From NCBI GenBank assembly GCA_038496445.1, contig JALMLS010000378.1:186001-250000 (forward strand): DNA of 64,000 nucleotides, in the 5' to 3' direction. How positions within the stretch are numbered: position 1 is the stretch's first letter; each line of letters starts with the position of its first letter. Made by a program: the position numbers and the translations under genes. Shown one piece after another: positions 8,776-21,142 of the stretch. Origin of the DNA: Trichosphaerium sp. ATCC 40318 (Eukaryota; Discosea; Flabellinia; Trichosidae). The notes below the pieces were generated by a model. The model saw only the letters and a program-made list of their open reading frames with translations. It ran no database searches and was not told where the DNA came from.

Positions 8776-11700
8776 ATGGAGCGTGTGTTGCGATTTATTC
8801 TTATTTTTGTACTTTTATCAGTAGTGACTGCTCAAGAGTCTTCCATACGTGTAACAGAGTTAAAAACAAACTATCGCACCACTCCACTGTCTCTAGGAAC
8901 TCATCCATACTTTTACTGGCAGCTCAAAGGCACTACACTTGTTTTCATAAAAACGTTAACCTTTTTTCCCTCTAGCTACAAACAGAGACGCCACGGACTT
9001 GAATCAACTTGCGTATCAAGTACAAGTAACAGAAAAAACAGGGGTTATCGCTTGGGACTCAGGGAGGGTAAACACTAGCCAATCTATACAAATAAAGTAC
9101 GATGGAGCTCCTTTGAAGTCAGCAACGCGATACACATGGAAGGTAAACCAAATTTTGAGAGCGAAAAGTTTTTTTGATTTTCTAACACGTGACGCACGTG
9201 ACAAATTTTTAGGTTACTGTTTGGGACCAAAGAAACGTTCGAAGTGATTCAGAGTCTTCTTGGTTCGAGACTGGGCTTTCTCCAAGTGATTGGGGTGGGT
9301 ATTGGATTTCAATGTCAAATGATGTTCCCAAAGATGATTGCGCTTTTTATGATAAACACCCAACACCACTACTTCGAAAAACGTTTTCAATTGAAAAAGG
9401 AAAGCATGTAGAACGCGCACAGATGTTTGTGTCAGGTTAGAGACCTACACAAGAAAATTTAGTGACTTTTAATTTCAGTTTCTAGGGTTGGGTTATTACG
9501 AAATGTCCATTAACGGACAGCGAGTTGGAGATAGTATCCTAGATCCTGGATGGACCTCGTATAACAAACGTGTTCTTTACTCAACGTACGATATTCCTAA
9601 ATCAATATTTGGGGAGGTTAATGCTATTGGCATCGTGTTGGGGAATGGTAAGTGAAAGTTCTTGAATTTTCCAATAATGGCGTTTTTAGGCTACTACAAC
9701 CCACTGCCAATGAAATTCTTTGGTGGTCTTAACTTTCGCGATTACCTTGTTGTTGGTGTTCCAAAAGCTATTGTTCATTTAATAATTACATACACAAATG
9801 GTGAAACAGAAGTGATAGTATCTGATGAATCTTGGAAAGGTAAGCAAAACTGCTTTTTTACAGCCCTCGGAATACTTATTTGTTGAAGCATTTGATGGAC
9901 CTACACTTCGTAATAATGTTTATATTGGTGAAGTATATGATGCAAGATTAGAAATAGAAGGATGGAATATGCCTCACTTCGATGATTCCAAGTGGCTGAA
10001 CGTAAGCAAGAATGCATGTGATTTATCTGACTTTTTTTTTAAAAGGTTGTGCGTTCCAACGATACTCAACCTTTGGGTCCTCTTATTGCTCAATCTGCGC
10101 CTGCTATTGAAGAAACCAGAATTCTAAAATCCAAACACATATCAGAAATCTCTACAGGCGTTTTTATAGGTAGAGACCATATTAGCCATTCTACCAAGTA
10201 TTTACTTTTTTTAGTTGATTTTGGTCAAAACTTTGCTGGACAGACAACACTTCGTGTCGCTGGTAATGCAGGAGCACAAATACGCTTAAGATTTGGAGAA
10301 GTGTTGTTCCCAAACGGAACATTAAATCCATTCACAGCAAAGGCTGGTGGCATTGATGGAGACGGTTTGTTTTTCTGTACTTTTTTTTACACAACTAACC
10401 TTCCAAAAGGAGGTCCTTGTTGTCCAAAGCTTCCTTTTCAAGAAGACTATTATATAGTAAAAGGAAAAGGTGTTGAAACTTATAGACAAAAATTCACATG
10501 GCACGTGTTCAGATACGTTGAAATTACAGGTACAATTCAACTTGACCTTTTTGTTTTTGGAGTGTTTCTTTAACTGATTTTTGAGGATTTCCTGGAACTC
10601 CCGATTTGAATACACTTACTGGACACCGTTTGAACTCAAACGTTTCACCTGTATCAAAGTTTGAAAGCTCGAATCCTCTTTTAGAAGATATAATAACAAT
10701 GTATCAATGGACACAACTAAGTAATATGTTTAGTATACAAAGTGACTGTCCAGGAAGAGAACGCTTTGGTTATGGAGGTAAAACTACCTTCTATCGTTGA
10801 ACGTCATCTTTAATTATTCGATACAAGGTGACTTGGCTACGAGTGATGAAGCTGGTGTGATGAACTTTGATATGTCAAATTTTTACAAGAAGAGAATTGA
10901 CGATTTTATTGATGCCAAAAGAGATAACGGATTCTTCACTGAAATCGCTCCAATGGCTGGCATTGTAACATGCGGGTTTGGTACTTAGAAAATATTGTCT
11001 TTTCGTGTCCTTATTGTAAATAGGCGACGAGTCTGGACCAATTGATTGGCAAATTGCTGTATCTCAAGCTTCTCTTTTGATGTATCAATACTATGGCTCT
11101 AAAAATTTAATGGAAAGTTACTATAAGGATATCAAAACCTTTGTGGATGGCACTATAAGTGCAGCTAAGGATGACGTTATCACAAACGCCTTGGGTACTC
11201 TATCATTTCAGATTTTTTGTTTTGCATAGTCAGCTGATTTTAAAAAGGTGATTGGAATAATATTGATCCTAAGCTTGAAAGAAAAGGTTGGCCGCCATGT
11301 ACAAATGGTACAACGTCTTATGAAGGAACAGCTATATACTACTACAGCTTGAAAATGTTCGCAAGAATAGCAGAAATCACAGGTAAACAAATCGAAAAAA
11401 AGATTTAATGTTTGTAACACGTGTTTTTATGAAAGGTTTGAGAGTTAGTATTTAGCTTTTTATTTAGGCAACAAAGGAGACGCTGCTTTTTATTCATCCA
11501 AAGCTTTTGATGTCGCTTTGTCTTTTAACAACCGTTGGCTTAATAAGACAACAGGTGTTTATAGATATGGTACTCAAACGTGCCAAGTTTATGCTCTGTA
11601 TACTGGCATTGTTCCTGATGAAAGCATTGATAAAGTGCGTCAAGTACTGGAAAATAACATCAAAACAAAAGGAAGTCACTATGACACTGGAATGTTTGGT

Positions 11701-12422
11701 GCGTTGATAATAATCGAGATGGAGTTTATATCTTGATGCGTAACTTACCGATTTGTTATAAGGAACAAAGTTTCTTCTCAACGAGCTTACAAAATTCAAC
11801 CCTGACATTCCTTACTATGATATGGTCAATACCAAGGAATATCCAAGTTGGGGATACATGCTTGCCAATGGAGCAACTACTATTTGGTTTGTAGAAGGTC
11901 TCAAAATTGTTCGCTTTAACAGAAACTATATAGGGAGAGTTGGTTTTTAAGTGAGAAGCAGTCGCATTGTCACCCTATGTTCGGTTCAGTTGCGGCTTGG
12001 ATTCCTCAAATGATTGGTGGTATAAGACCTTCTGAACACGCTATTGGATTTGATGATATTATAATTCAACCACACGTGTTTGACCTCACATCTGCAAAGG
12101 TACAAACATATTGTAACAAAAAAAAAACCAAAAAGTCTTTTGGCCACTTTCTTCTCGTTCTCACTTTTTTCCAATGAAGGTAACTTTTGAGTCCGTTCGT
12201 GGTACTATCATATCTGATTGGCATCTCGATAAAGGCAGCTGGCATTTGAGAGTAGATATTCCTCCAAACACAAGGTGACTCTTTTACTTTGGATAAAATC
12301 ATAATGAACCAATACAATACTTTAGGGCTACTATCCACCTGATTGATGGAAACATTGTGAAAACAAACTCAGGTGTTTACGAATTTCATATACAAAATAC
12401 GACACTATCGTTACTAAAATAA
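8776..12422 (+). CDS. Secreted alpha-L-rhamnosidase, GH78
   Basis: About 17 exons. Exon 1 encodes a signal peptide (MERVLRFILIFVLLSVVTAQ) and the start of the N-terminal beta domain. Later exons carry hallmark GH78 segments in order: YQVQVTEKTGVIAWDSGRV, ATRYTWKVTVWDQRN, LGYYEMSINGQRVGDSILDP, the carbohydrate-binding beta domain, VDFGQNFAGQTTLRV, DYYIVKGKGVETYRQKFTWH, and the (alpha/alpha)6 core with QSDCPGRERFGYGGD, which holds the conserved acidic residues. It ends with SWHLRVDIPPNTR and a C-terminal beta domain. Expected to release terminal rhamnose from secreted or environmental glycans. Intron 1 is GC-AG (AAAG|GCACTA). The junction near 9839/9864 (SDESWK / PSEYLF) is out of phase by one base. 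Followed at 325 bp by another secreted glycosidase. Confidence 0.9.
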
Positions 12423-12746
12423 GTCACCTGAGATTAATAAACCCAGTTTGCCTCACTGTTATTTTTAGCGTTCTTTACATGTATCAGGTCTAATGTTTTA
12501 CTACCACGTAGGTATTTATAAAAAGTGTTAATAAGTACGTTGAGCAACTCAATACGTATGCAATGTCATTATTAGGACTAATAGGACTCAATCACATTGA
12601 AGAGTTCTTTGACGAGATCTAAATAAACAAGAGATATCTTAGGGCCTAACACGTGATTGAAGCACAACTATTTTCAGTTTAACTTAAGTTTGAAGAGTTT
12701 GGTACTCAAAGTCGGTTCAACTTCTTGCTCGGTATAACACAACAGT
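12423..12746. other. Intergenic between two glycosidase genes
   Basis: AT-rich, one CACGTG at about 12650. It probably contains the terminator of the rhamnosidase and the promoter of the GH125 gene; no motif beyond CACGTG stands out. Confidence 0.4.
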
Positions 12747-15038
12747 ATGAACATCTTGCTGTGCTTGACGCTTACTTGTCTTGTTTTTACAGTGCAAGGG
12801 AGTCTTAGACCACCAGAGAATGAACGGTTATTCGTTTCACCTGTCATTGACGCTAAAATTACCGAAATAAGCTCAAAACTAAAGGATAAGACGCTAGCAT
12901 CGCTGTTTGATAACTGTTTTCCTAATACCCTCGATACAACTGTACACTTCGACGAAACGGCGAAAAAAACGTACATTATCACAGGTAGGTTTGTTATGGA
13001 GCTAATTACTATCAAAATAAACTAATAGAGGCAAAAAAGGCGATATAGACGCTATGTGGCTTCGAGACAGTACCAACCAGGTAAAATAAGCGCCTATTAT
13101 CAGTTTAAACCAACAAAAAAAAGAAGTTGAACTTTCTTGTTTTATTGTCGCCGAGAACTGACTAACATACCTTTTTAGGTTTGGCCTTACATACAGTTTG
13201 CAAAGGAGGAAGGTCATCTTGCAAATATGATTTCTGGGCTAGTTGCTACGCAAGCATCTCTTGTTAATTATGACCCTTATGCCAATGCTTTCAATCGAGA
13301 CACTACTGGTTCGTGAACACGTTTTGGTTTCGGGTTTTTTTTTTGAAAATTCATTCTTGGGTGTTTGTTGTTAGTTCATGCTTATGTACAAGAACATTAT
13401 TTTAAAACCAGACACTTAAGAATGTGCTTTAATGATGGAACACGTTCCTAGTACTTATTCCTTTGTTGTAGGTCATATTGGGTCTTGGCAAGGTGATGCT
13501 ACTTTCAAGAGAGGTTTTATGAATACTCGCGTATGGTTTACTGTTTTAGTGAACTATCTCTTGCTTCTACTTCAGTTAACAACTTTCCAGGTCCCAGCGA
13601 TGACATCACACTTGCATGAAAGAAAGTTTGAAATTGATTCTTTATTGGCGTTCTTGAAGTTAAGCCGTGCTTACTTTAATGTCACTTCAGATAAATCCAT
13701 TTTCACTACGGAATGGATAGAGGTTAGATAAACTACAGGATAATTTTGAAAATATGACACTATGCAAGGCCGTATCTAAAGTACTAGAAGTATTTGAAGA
13801 TCAACAAAAAGGAAGCGATGAGCAAAGCACTGGCGGTTATTTTTTTCAGAGAACTTCACCTGTGCCAACAGATACTCTACAACATGGTGTTGGACCTGCC
13901 TCAAAGAGAACAGGAATGCTTAAATCTCCGTTTAGGTATATTGAACGCAAGGAATTGAATTAACAGTACCCTTAGGCCAAGCGATGATGCTACAACGTTT
14001 CAGTTTCTGGTATTCTAGACTTAGTTTTTTTTTTAATCAAACATCAGTGTTTTTTGACTTCTTCTTTAGGTTCCAGCAAATGCTATGGCAGTTGTTGAAC
14101 TAGGTTATATCGAAAACATCCTAAAGTCCATCAATCAAACAGTACTTGCTACAAAGGCTGGAGCGCTTGCTGCTGCTGTACAAGCAGGTTCGTTCATTGT
14201 TGTACACAGTCAAAAACATTTATACTGGTACAGGTATTAACGCACATGCTGTTATTAATCACCCTACTGCGGGTAAAATTATGGCATATGAGGTCGATGG
14301 ATATGGATCTTATCTGGCTTCAGATGACGCCAGTAAGCCTAAAAGTTAATCTATTTATTTTCTTATTCTACTTTCAGATGTCCCGAGTCTGTTGAGTTTA
14401 CCTTATCTCGGGTATTGTAAGACTGATGATGCCTTATATGTCAATACAAGAAAGTTCGTTTTAAGCAAACAAAATCCATACTACTTTGTGGGTAGTGCTG
14501 GAACTGGCGTTGGCAGTCCTCATATCGGCTTTGGTTTGTAATTTTTTTGATTTTCTTTATTAATTTTTTTGCCAGGTTCTATATGGCCCATGAGTATTAT
14601 CATGCAAGCTCAAACATCTACAGATGATACAGAAATTCTAAGTTGCTTAGAAATCTTAAAAAAATCTGCTTTTGATGGTACGATAAGCGAACAAAGTTCA
14701 AAGTTTTATGGGTTTTGTTTATTACTTTTAAAAGTTAAAATCTGCATGGAAGTCGATTTTCTTTAAAATACTTCGCTTTTATGCATATAAAATTCATGTT
14801 CGTACAATCAATAGTACTTGATAGTATTAGCCATAAACTCAATTTACATAATAGATTCTTATGCAGTCACTAAACAACTATTTATTTTGACATTTTTCTT
14901 TTTGTAGGATTTATGCATGAAAGTTTTTCAAAGGATAATGTTCAAGATTATACTAGACCTTGGTTTGCTTGGGTAAATTCCATGTATGGAGACTTGATAA
15001 TCCATCTATCCAAAACAAAGCCACACTTGATATTTTAG
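12747..15038 (+). CDS. Secreted exo-alpha-1,6-mannosidase, GH125
   Basis: About 12 exons, all joined in phase. A signal peptide (MNILLCLTLTCLVFTVQG) is followed by the GH125 (former DUF1237) signature RPPENERLFVSPVIDAKI ... FDNCFPNTLDTTVHF ... GDIDAMWLRDSTNQVWPYI, then DPYANAFNRDT. The middle carries HERKFEIDSLLAFLKLSRAY, the next block KSPFRPSDDATTFQFLVPAN, and the C-terminal half KIMAYEVDGYGSYLASDDA, LPYLGYCKTDDALYVNTRKF and HESFSKDN. All regions expected for an (alpha/alpha)6 enzyme are present and the length is normal. Likely trims alpha-1,6-mannose from N-glycans outside the cell or in a lytic compartment. Exons include 12747-12984, 13040-13080, 13179-13308, 13472-13530, 13769-13935, 14378-14533 and 14908-15038. 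Confidence 0.9.
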
Positions 15039-15290
15039 AAAAAAAACGTGTTGACAATAAATTATTGACACAAAAAGTAACAAACATCTTTGTTCTCTTC
15101 GTTGTACCAATAGCGCTGTGGTAACGTACTTTTTACACTGTTAGATGCGCTTAGTAAGCACGATTAACATTGCATCATAACACACGTGGATTTAAGGAGG
15201 ACAGGGTAATAGCTTCAATTCAACAAATGTTACGATTTTTGTTGACTTTAAGATTATTTTTGTTTGTTACTTAGTTTCGTTTTACTCAAA

Positions 15291-18185
15291 ATGGAGGCTG
15301 AACATGATCAAATATCACTATTTGATGCTTGGGAGTCGTATAAGAATGGTTCATTGAAGTGTTCGTGTGACACTACGTCTACAAAGCTATCTACGTACTG
15401 GAACGCTAAAAACACTCCAGAATATCCGTTTGACGGTGTTTTAATAGGCTCACGGTTTGTTAACATCCTGTTTTCCTTTTTTTATCTAATACTTACTCTG
15501 CTACCTTACAGCGCGTATGCGGTCCATTCAAAGACAGATTTATCCGACCAAATTGATTGGGACATAATTGTTGAACCTGTACGCTTGAATATCACAAAAC
15601 CGTATTTAACAACGTATATTGATAAGGCTTCTCTTATATCTATCAAAGAATTCGCTTCTGGACGAGAATTAGTAAAGACAGTTCAAATTGAGACTTCAGA
15701 TAAAGTTGTATTACAAGAAACATCCTTTGTAATAAGGTCAACCGATATGACTTTCGATTGCGATGTACGTTGCAACAAAAACACTCCTTCTGCCGCTTTT
15801 TTTGAACTTTTTTTTTAATTTCTGTTCACGTGCTCAAAGCATTTACTTTCGCATCGCATATGAATTTTAAAGTCTTTGGCCCTTTGTCGTTGTTTATGAA
15901 CACGTGATGAAAAATAATTTTGTTACCAAAAAATAGGTCATGGATTCAGTTGCAAAGAAATGCCGCAACTCAACAGCCCTGTTATTCGATATTGTTTCTA
16001 AAGAATCTCCAATACGTACTATAAAGTTACTCAATATGACGTTGGCCGTTCCTTCTTTAGAAGCACTCATAGCCATAAAAAAGAGTCATTTAGCATGGTA
16101 CAACTCTAATCTTTTCTTGCTTTTTTCTTTGATTTTGTTGATTACCTTGACCATTTTGTAGGGATATAAACTGGGTTAAACATGCTAGAAAGTACATAGA
16201 TATGATAGATCATACTAAACGTGTTCTTGGAGATGACGAAAAGCGTGATTTAGATGAGCTTTACAAAACACGTTGTGCTGAAACTGCAATACGTAGTAAG
16301 GTAAGATCAGGATCTATAGATGTTGATTGGTATGGATCGACGAAATCCCATAGTCAAGCAATAAGCGAGCTGCTTTCAGATAAGATACAAGCAAAACTAC
16401 CAGATTATAAGGATATTAAAGACAAGCCAATTGAAGAAAAGCTGGAATGGTACAAAGAGAGCTAAAACACTTTTTTTTTCTTCTTTGACGACCATATATC
16501 CAAAAGTTGTTTGAAATGAATTCATTTCTGGATACCCTATTTCTTGGCAATACAATAATATTATAAGGTCACGTGTTGGGGTTTTTTAAGTTCTATTTTA
16601 GGGTAAGAAACAAGGCAATACTGACTTCGCTTGAAGAAGTTATTGTACCTTTTCCAGGTACCTGCTTTACACCTCAAGTATGCCAACGCATTTTATCGAT
16701 AGAACAAATATAAATGTGCTTACGTTATACACCCTAAGGAAGGTTACGAGAAAGGTCTTGCTATCGTTTGTACTCAAGGAAATGACTTTGATTGTTCTAT
16801 GTTTATTGTAGACAATTTAAAATCAGTTTGGTCCTGTCCTCGTGATGACTTGTTACAAGTAGCAAAAATAGTTATAGATCATAGAATTGCATCCCAGCCT
16901 GTACGCAATTTTATCATGCATAATTTGGTGATTAATTATCAAGATAGGTGCCATCAAGGAATGTTAAACGAAAACCAAAACAAGTACAATTTGATTTACC
17001 TCACACTGACTTTGAGCTTTTCAATGGGATACCAAGTGAAGTTTTAATGGGTATTTTCTCGTTTTTGAATAAGTGTTATGCGAATGATTATGATGATAAG
17101 GATCCTTGGAAAGCTCTTTCTTGCGTATCGAAAGCATGGCATTCCCAGCTCAGAGACAATGATCTATGGTTTAGAATTTATCAAGACTTGTACGGATATT
17201 GGTTGCTCTTTAACCACGCTCTATCTCTTTCTTTTTAAACTCACACTCCTAGATTTGAAGATGTTGTTCAAGTAGATCACATCAATGTCGAATGGCGCGC
17301 TTTATACTGCAGTAGAGTAAAGTCTATGGCTGCTGACAAGAGAGATTATGATATTGATAAATATATAAAGAAGCTTTCTGTTTACATAGATGATTATAAT
17401 AGATGGCTTGACAAGCTACTTACGTCCGAAGATTATGCATATAGTTATGGTACACACTCTAATCCGAGTGTATATCAGCACGTTGAACTTATGAAAAACC
17501 TTGATACTATTGATGTACGCTGAAAACTGTTTTGCTTTTTTTTTTAGTTCAGGTTGTTTGTACGTTTAACCGCTAACTTGATTCCTAGGAAATAAAATAC
17601 TTTCTTTCTTCGTTATATATTATATCCAAAAATAAAAAAGAGACAGAAGGGCGGACAATGTCAGGTTAGCCTTTTTTCAGCCATGGCTCTTTTTGAATAA
17701 CAAAAAAAAATCCTAGGTATGGAGTACCGTTTCACTGATCTCAATGCTCAGTACTTCTCTTATTGTGGAAGGGAATATACGTTAAAGATACAACTCAAAG
17801 AAGACCTTGCAGGTAAGTTTATTTTCTAAAAATTATTGGTAAGCCACTAACACGTGATACTTTCTCTTTAGGTTATAGAAAAGGTGATAGTAAATGTTGG
17901 GGATATATTCCAGATTTTAATTTAATTATTGATGTTTATGTCGGTGACAATAAAGCCTTTCAAGTCTCTACTACAGAAAGATTAAGAGATATTAAAAGTA
18001 GCCGTTGGGTAGATATTTTATCAGCTTTAAGCTTGAAGCACATGAACGCCACGTAAGTGTAAACTGTTTTGTTGTTTTTCTGTGATTTGATTTTTTCTTT
18101 TAGGCTCCTGATGTATGTTCTATTACAAGTACTCGGTGAATGCTCGGGCTTCCACTCTCATATTCACTCTGCAATGACACATTAA
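15291..18185 (+). CDS. DUF7275-like nucleotidyltransferase-fold domain fused to an F-box
   Basis: About 11 exons joined in phase. The N-terminal half reads MEAEHDQISLFDAWESY ... FDGVLIGSRAYAVHSKTDLS, WDIIVEP and later VPSLEALIAIKKSHLAW then DINWVKHARKYIDMIDH. This is the layout of DUF7275, a nucleotidyltransferase-like family I associate with phage and large DNA viruses: an initial G-S-R, a D-x-hydrophobic strand, then K-K-S-H followed by W.KH. A middle alpha/beta part contains YVIHPKEGYEKGLAIVCTQG. A canonical F-box follows: FNGIPSEVLMGIFSFLNKCY ... WKALSCVSKAWHSQLRDNDL. The C-terminal region (MEYRFTDLNAQYFSYCGREY ... KCWGYIPDFNLIIDVYVGDN) is unrecognised. The protein may recruit a nucleotidyltransferase-fold ligand-binding domain to an SCF ligase. 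Domain call fair, F-box call good. Confidence 0.65.
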
Positions 18186-18279
18186 ATACTATTTGGAATA
18201 ATTGTTGGGAGCTCAACCCTAAAATTTATTCTGCCTCAATAAAACTATTTCCTTTGATTTCACAACAACAATAAAACGC

Positions 18280-18497
18280 AGTTTAACTTACAAACTTCCC
18301 ACACTTGACCTTTCTTACACTTCAATAACACACGAAGGGATCAAATCACTAGCAGGTGTTCATAAAATTAGCCCCTTAACTTTGTTTGTGGATAGAACGT
18401 ACATCCAAGTTTGTGTTCTCAATACCAGCACCATGTCATTTAGTCAACCAAATGCCGAAACTTTGATAACGTTACAACTTTCACCTCGGAAGGCTTG
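18280..18497 (+). pseudogene. Relic of the F-box/LRR family
   Basis: One frame reads LPTLDLSYTSITHEGIKSLA then GVHKIS, a single recognisable 21-residue LRR of the same type as the genes at 3756 and 44359. It then decays into non-repeat sequence with a stop about 45 codons on. No F-box or start is attached. This is a duplicated fragment, not an expressed gene. Confidence 0.6.
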
Positions 18498-18823
18498 ATG
18501 CTTGTTTACACAAATTTGGTGAACTATAAGAGACCGACTGTTGTCCACAGAGTTGGCATACAACTCTACGCACAAAAACTGATTGGTATACCAAAAACTT
18601 AAACTCTCCTCGTTTATCATTGACATATTCTACGTGATTCAAGGCAAAGACGTATATGTTAACCGTGTTGTGAACTAACTGCTTACACATTGTGCCAACC
18701 TAATCTGTTTATGTGTATTGAAGGGCGCGGAGAATGTGAAGTTTAATCATTGGACAAATAAAAAAAAACTATCCAGTACTAATCTTGTTGACCTTTTTTC
18801 TTGCTTTGTTTAATATCTACAAC
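18498..18823. other. Intergenic
   Basis: Remaining spacer before the PH-domain gene; no gene recognised. Confidence 0.35.
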
Positions 18824-20980
18824 ATGGAGGAAGATGGAGATGATTTAATTAAATACGGTTTTATCGAAAAGCAGCGAAGAACAGGTTTGAGAAAGGTAAC
18901 TGCGTGTACTATTTTGTTATTTTATTATGAGCGCCCAATCTGATCTTTTACGCCGTTTTTTGTTAAATATCGCTTATAGAAATGGTCTATTCGAAGGCTA
19001 GAGCTACGCCATGATTGTGTTGAATACTTCAAAGCAGATACGAAAAAAGTATAACAGTAGTGAACCTTTTACCCTATTTGTTTTTATCACGTGATTTTTT
19101 TTAAATTAGCACATGATACAATAAAATTTGACATAAGAATTCATCTGCGGCTTTTTTTTTGAAAGATTGACTATTATCTTTTTAACTTTCTTACTGGTGG
19201 TAGAGTACACGTGATAATGCTGTTTATATTAAACGAGATTCGTTTGAATTGAGTAAAGTTCTAAAAGCACGGTTGTCAAAGCGAGTGTGGCATAGAAAGA
19301 AAAACCTAGAGCCTTTATCTGAGTTTATTGTGTACACATTAGAAGGTTTACTGCATTTACGATCAAGTACGCTTTCAATCGTGATCGCCAGGAACTGAAC
19401 TCCTTCCGTGCTTATCAATTTATTTAGCGTCTAAACAAGCCAGGTTATGGGTACAGGGCATAGAACAAGCGAGACGAGGTACTCCGAAACAATTGTCCAA
19501 GATACAGTTTTAAACTAACTAAAACTTCGCAGAACTAGAAAAGAGCAAAACGCTCGTAGACGACAGCATAGCGAGGTCATTTACTATATCACCTCCTTCA
19601 AAAGTAGAAGCGGTTCCGTATTCTTCACAAACTTTATCTCACGCAGCAGTCAAAGCGTTCGAGAGTAGCGACACTGAACACGAAGTGCCCATGTACGAAA
19701 AGAGATAAAAAAAAATAAAAACCAATTTTTTTTCTAGAGCACCACCACGCAGAAAGAAACCAAGAGCTGCTACAACTAGGGAGCATAGAAGAAGGAAAGA
19801 GAGACCTTCCGTACTATCAGATAACTCATGGAACAAAAACAACAGAAACCCAAGAAAAACAGCCAAGAAAAATGAGAACAGTTACAGAAGAAGAAGAAAC
19901 CAATCTGACACAACAACAAACCCACACACAAACACAAGAGAAAGAATATTTGAAAAGGAACAAAGCGATGATCATCGAATGATATTTGAGGATGAAAGCG
20001 ACGATCATCAAAGAATACCACGTGATAGATTAGGCAGAAAAATACCTTTACCAACAAAAATTCCAATACCAAGAGTTGTTGTAGATGAATCAAAACGAAG
20101 CCATACAGTAGGCAGAAAGCCTACTTATAATGAAGATCTGAGGTACTTTGGATTAAGAGATATGATGGCTCATACTTTTGATACTCCACCTGCGTTTATG
20201 AACGCAAACTTTGGCGAAAAAGATCTCTGTGACATAGATGAACTCTCAACGCCTTTCGGAACAAGAAAAAATCGCGTAAGTAATTACGATAACTTGATAC
20301 CTTTACCTGAAGATGTTGGCGCATCTACTGGAAATGAACCTATCAGTTATACAGAGAACGTAACATTTCATACACCTGATGAGGTATTGGACGATGGCGA
20401 CTTCTTTTTGAGGGCAGAACCGAAAAAACAAGAAATCGACAACCGACCACCTTCTCCTCGTAGACCAACAAAGAAACCACCGAAACCGATCCTTAGAAAT
20501 ACAGCACAAAGAAGAAAGAGTCCAAGACCTATTAACAATAGTTCTGGATTCTTAGAAGTACCACAAGGCAGACAAACAACGCCAGCACGTTCAAGGCAAA
20601 AGCGACAAAGGAAGAATGTGAAGGATATTGTATTTCAAGAAAAAACCAAGAAACAGCATCAACCAAGTAATACAATACCGATCTTACCACCACCTCCTGA
20701 GAATCTATCAAGAGTTATTCTTCCTAAAAAATCAGCATTTATGAAAACTAATAACCAAAGGCCGTTAAGAATGGTTAACGAACAACCAACTTCATTGTTT
20801 CCTAAAAACAAGCAAGTAAGAAAAAGACCAAAACTTGTTATTGTAGAACCAGATCGGCTTGTAGCTGATTTGAAAAGTGTTCAAACAAGGAGACGTCAGC
20901 CAAGAAATACTCAAAAGTACTCTCATCATGTAAGCCCAAGACGCTCTCCAACTGGAGCAAGTCATCAAATTAATCAATAA
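18824..20980 (+). CDS. PH-domain protein with long basic disordered tail
   Basis: Exons join in phase to give a pleckstrin-homology domain at the N-terminus: YGFIEKQRRTGLRKKWSIRR, LELRHDCVEYFKADTKK, then EFIVYTLEGLLHLRSTS and the final PH helix KQARLWVQGIEQARR with its invariant Trp. The rest (roughly 430 residues, mostly one exon from 19739) is low-complexity and very rich in R, K, P, Q and N. It includes PPSPRRPTKKPPKPILR and several PRRSP-type sites suited to proline-directed kinases, plus an acidic EDESDDHQRIPRD patch. Probably a lipid-binding peripheral membrane or scaffold protein. Start at 18824 is the first Met. The second half of the PH domain uses a donor inside AAGTACGC. Confidence 0.7.
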
Positions 20981-21142
20981 AGATATACTATTGCTTTTTT
21001 TAGGCAAGCTGTTCTAATAAACTGTGACATTGTTAAGCTGCCAGAATGGTCAAATACTCACACGCTTTTTAAGTGTTCTGTACTTTGTATATAAAAATGA
21101 TCCCCTTTCGTTAACAGGCTTGATTGTTAATGTGAATAGGTT

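Noticed and set aside
12560-12650. LTR-like or attachment-site candidates around intergenic short repeats
   Set aside because: Only short AT-rich coincidences; no paired copies or mobile genes nearby.
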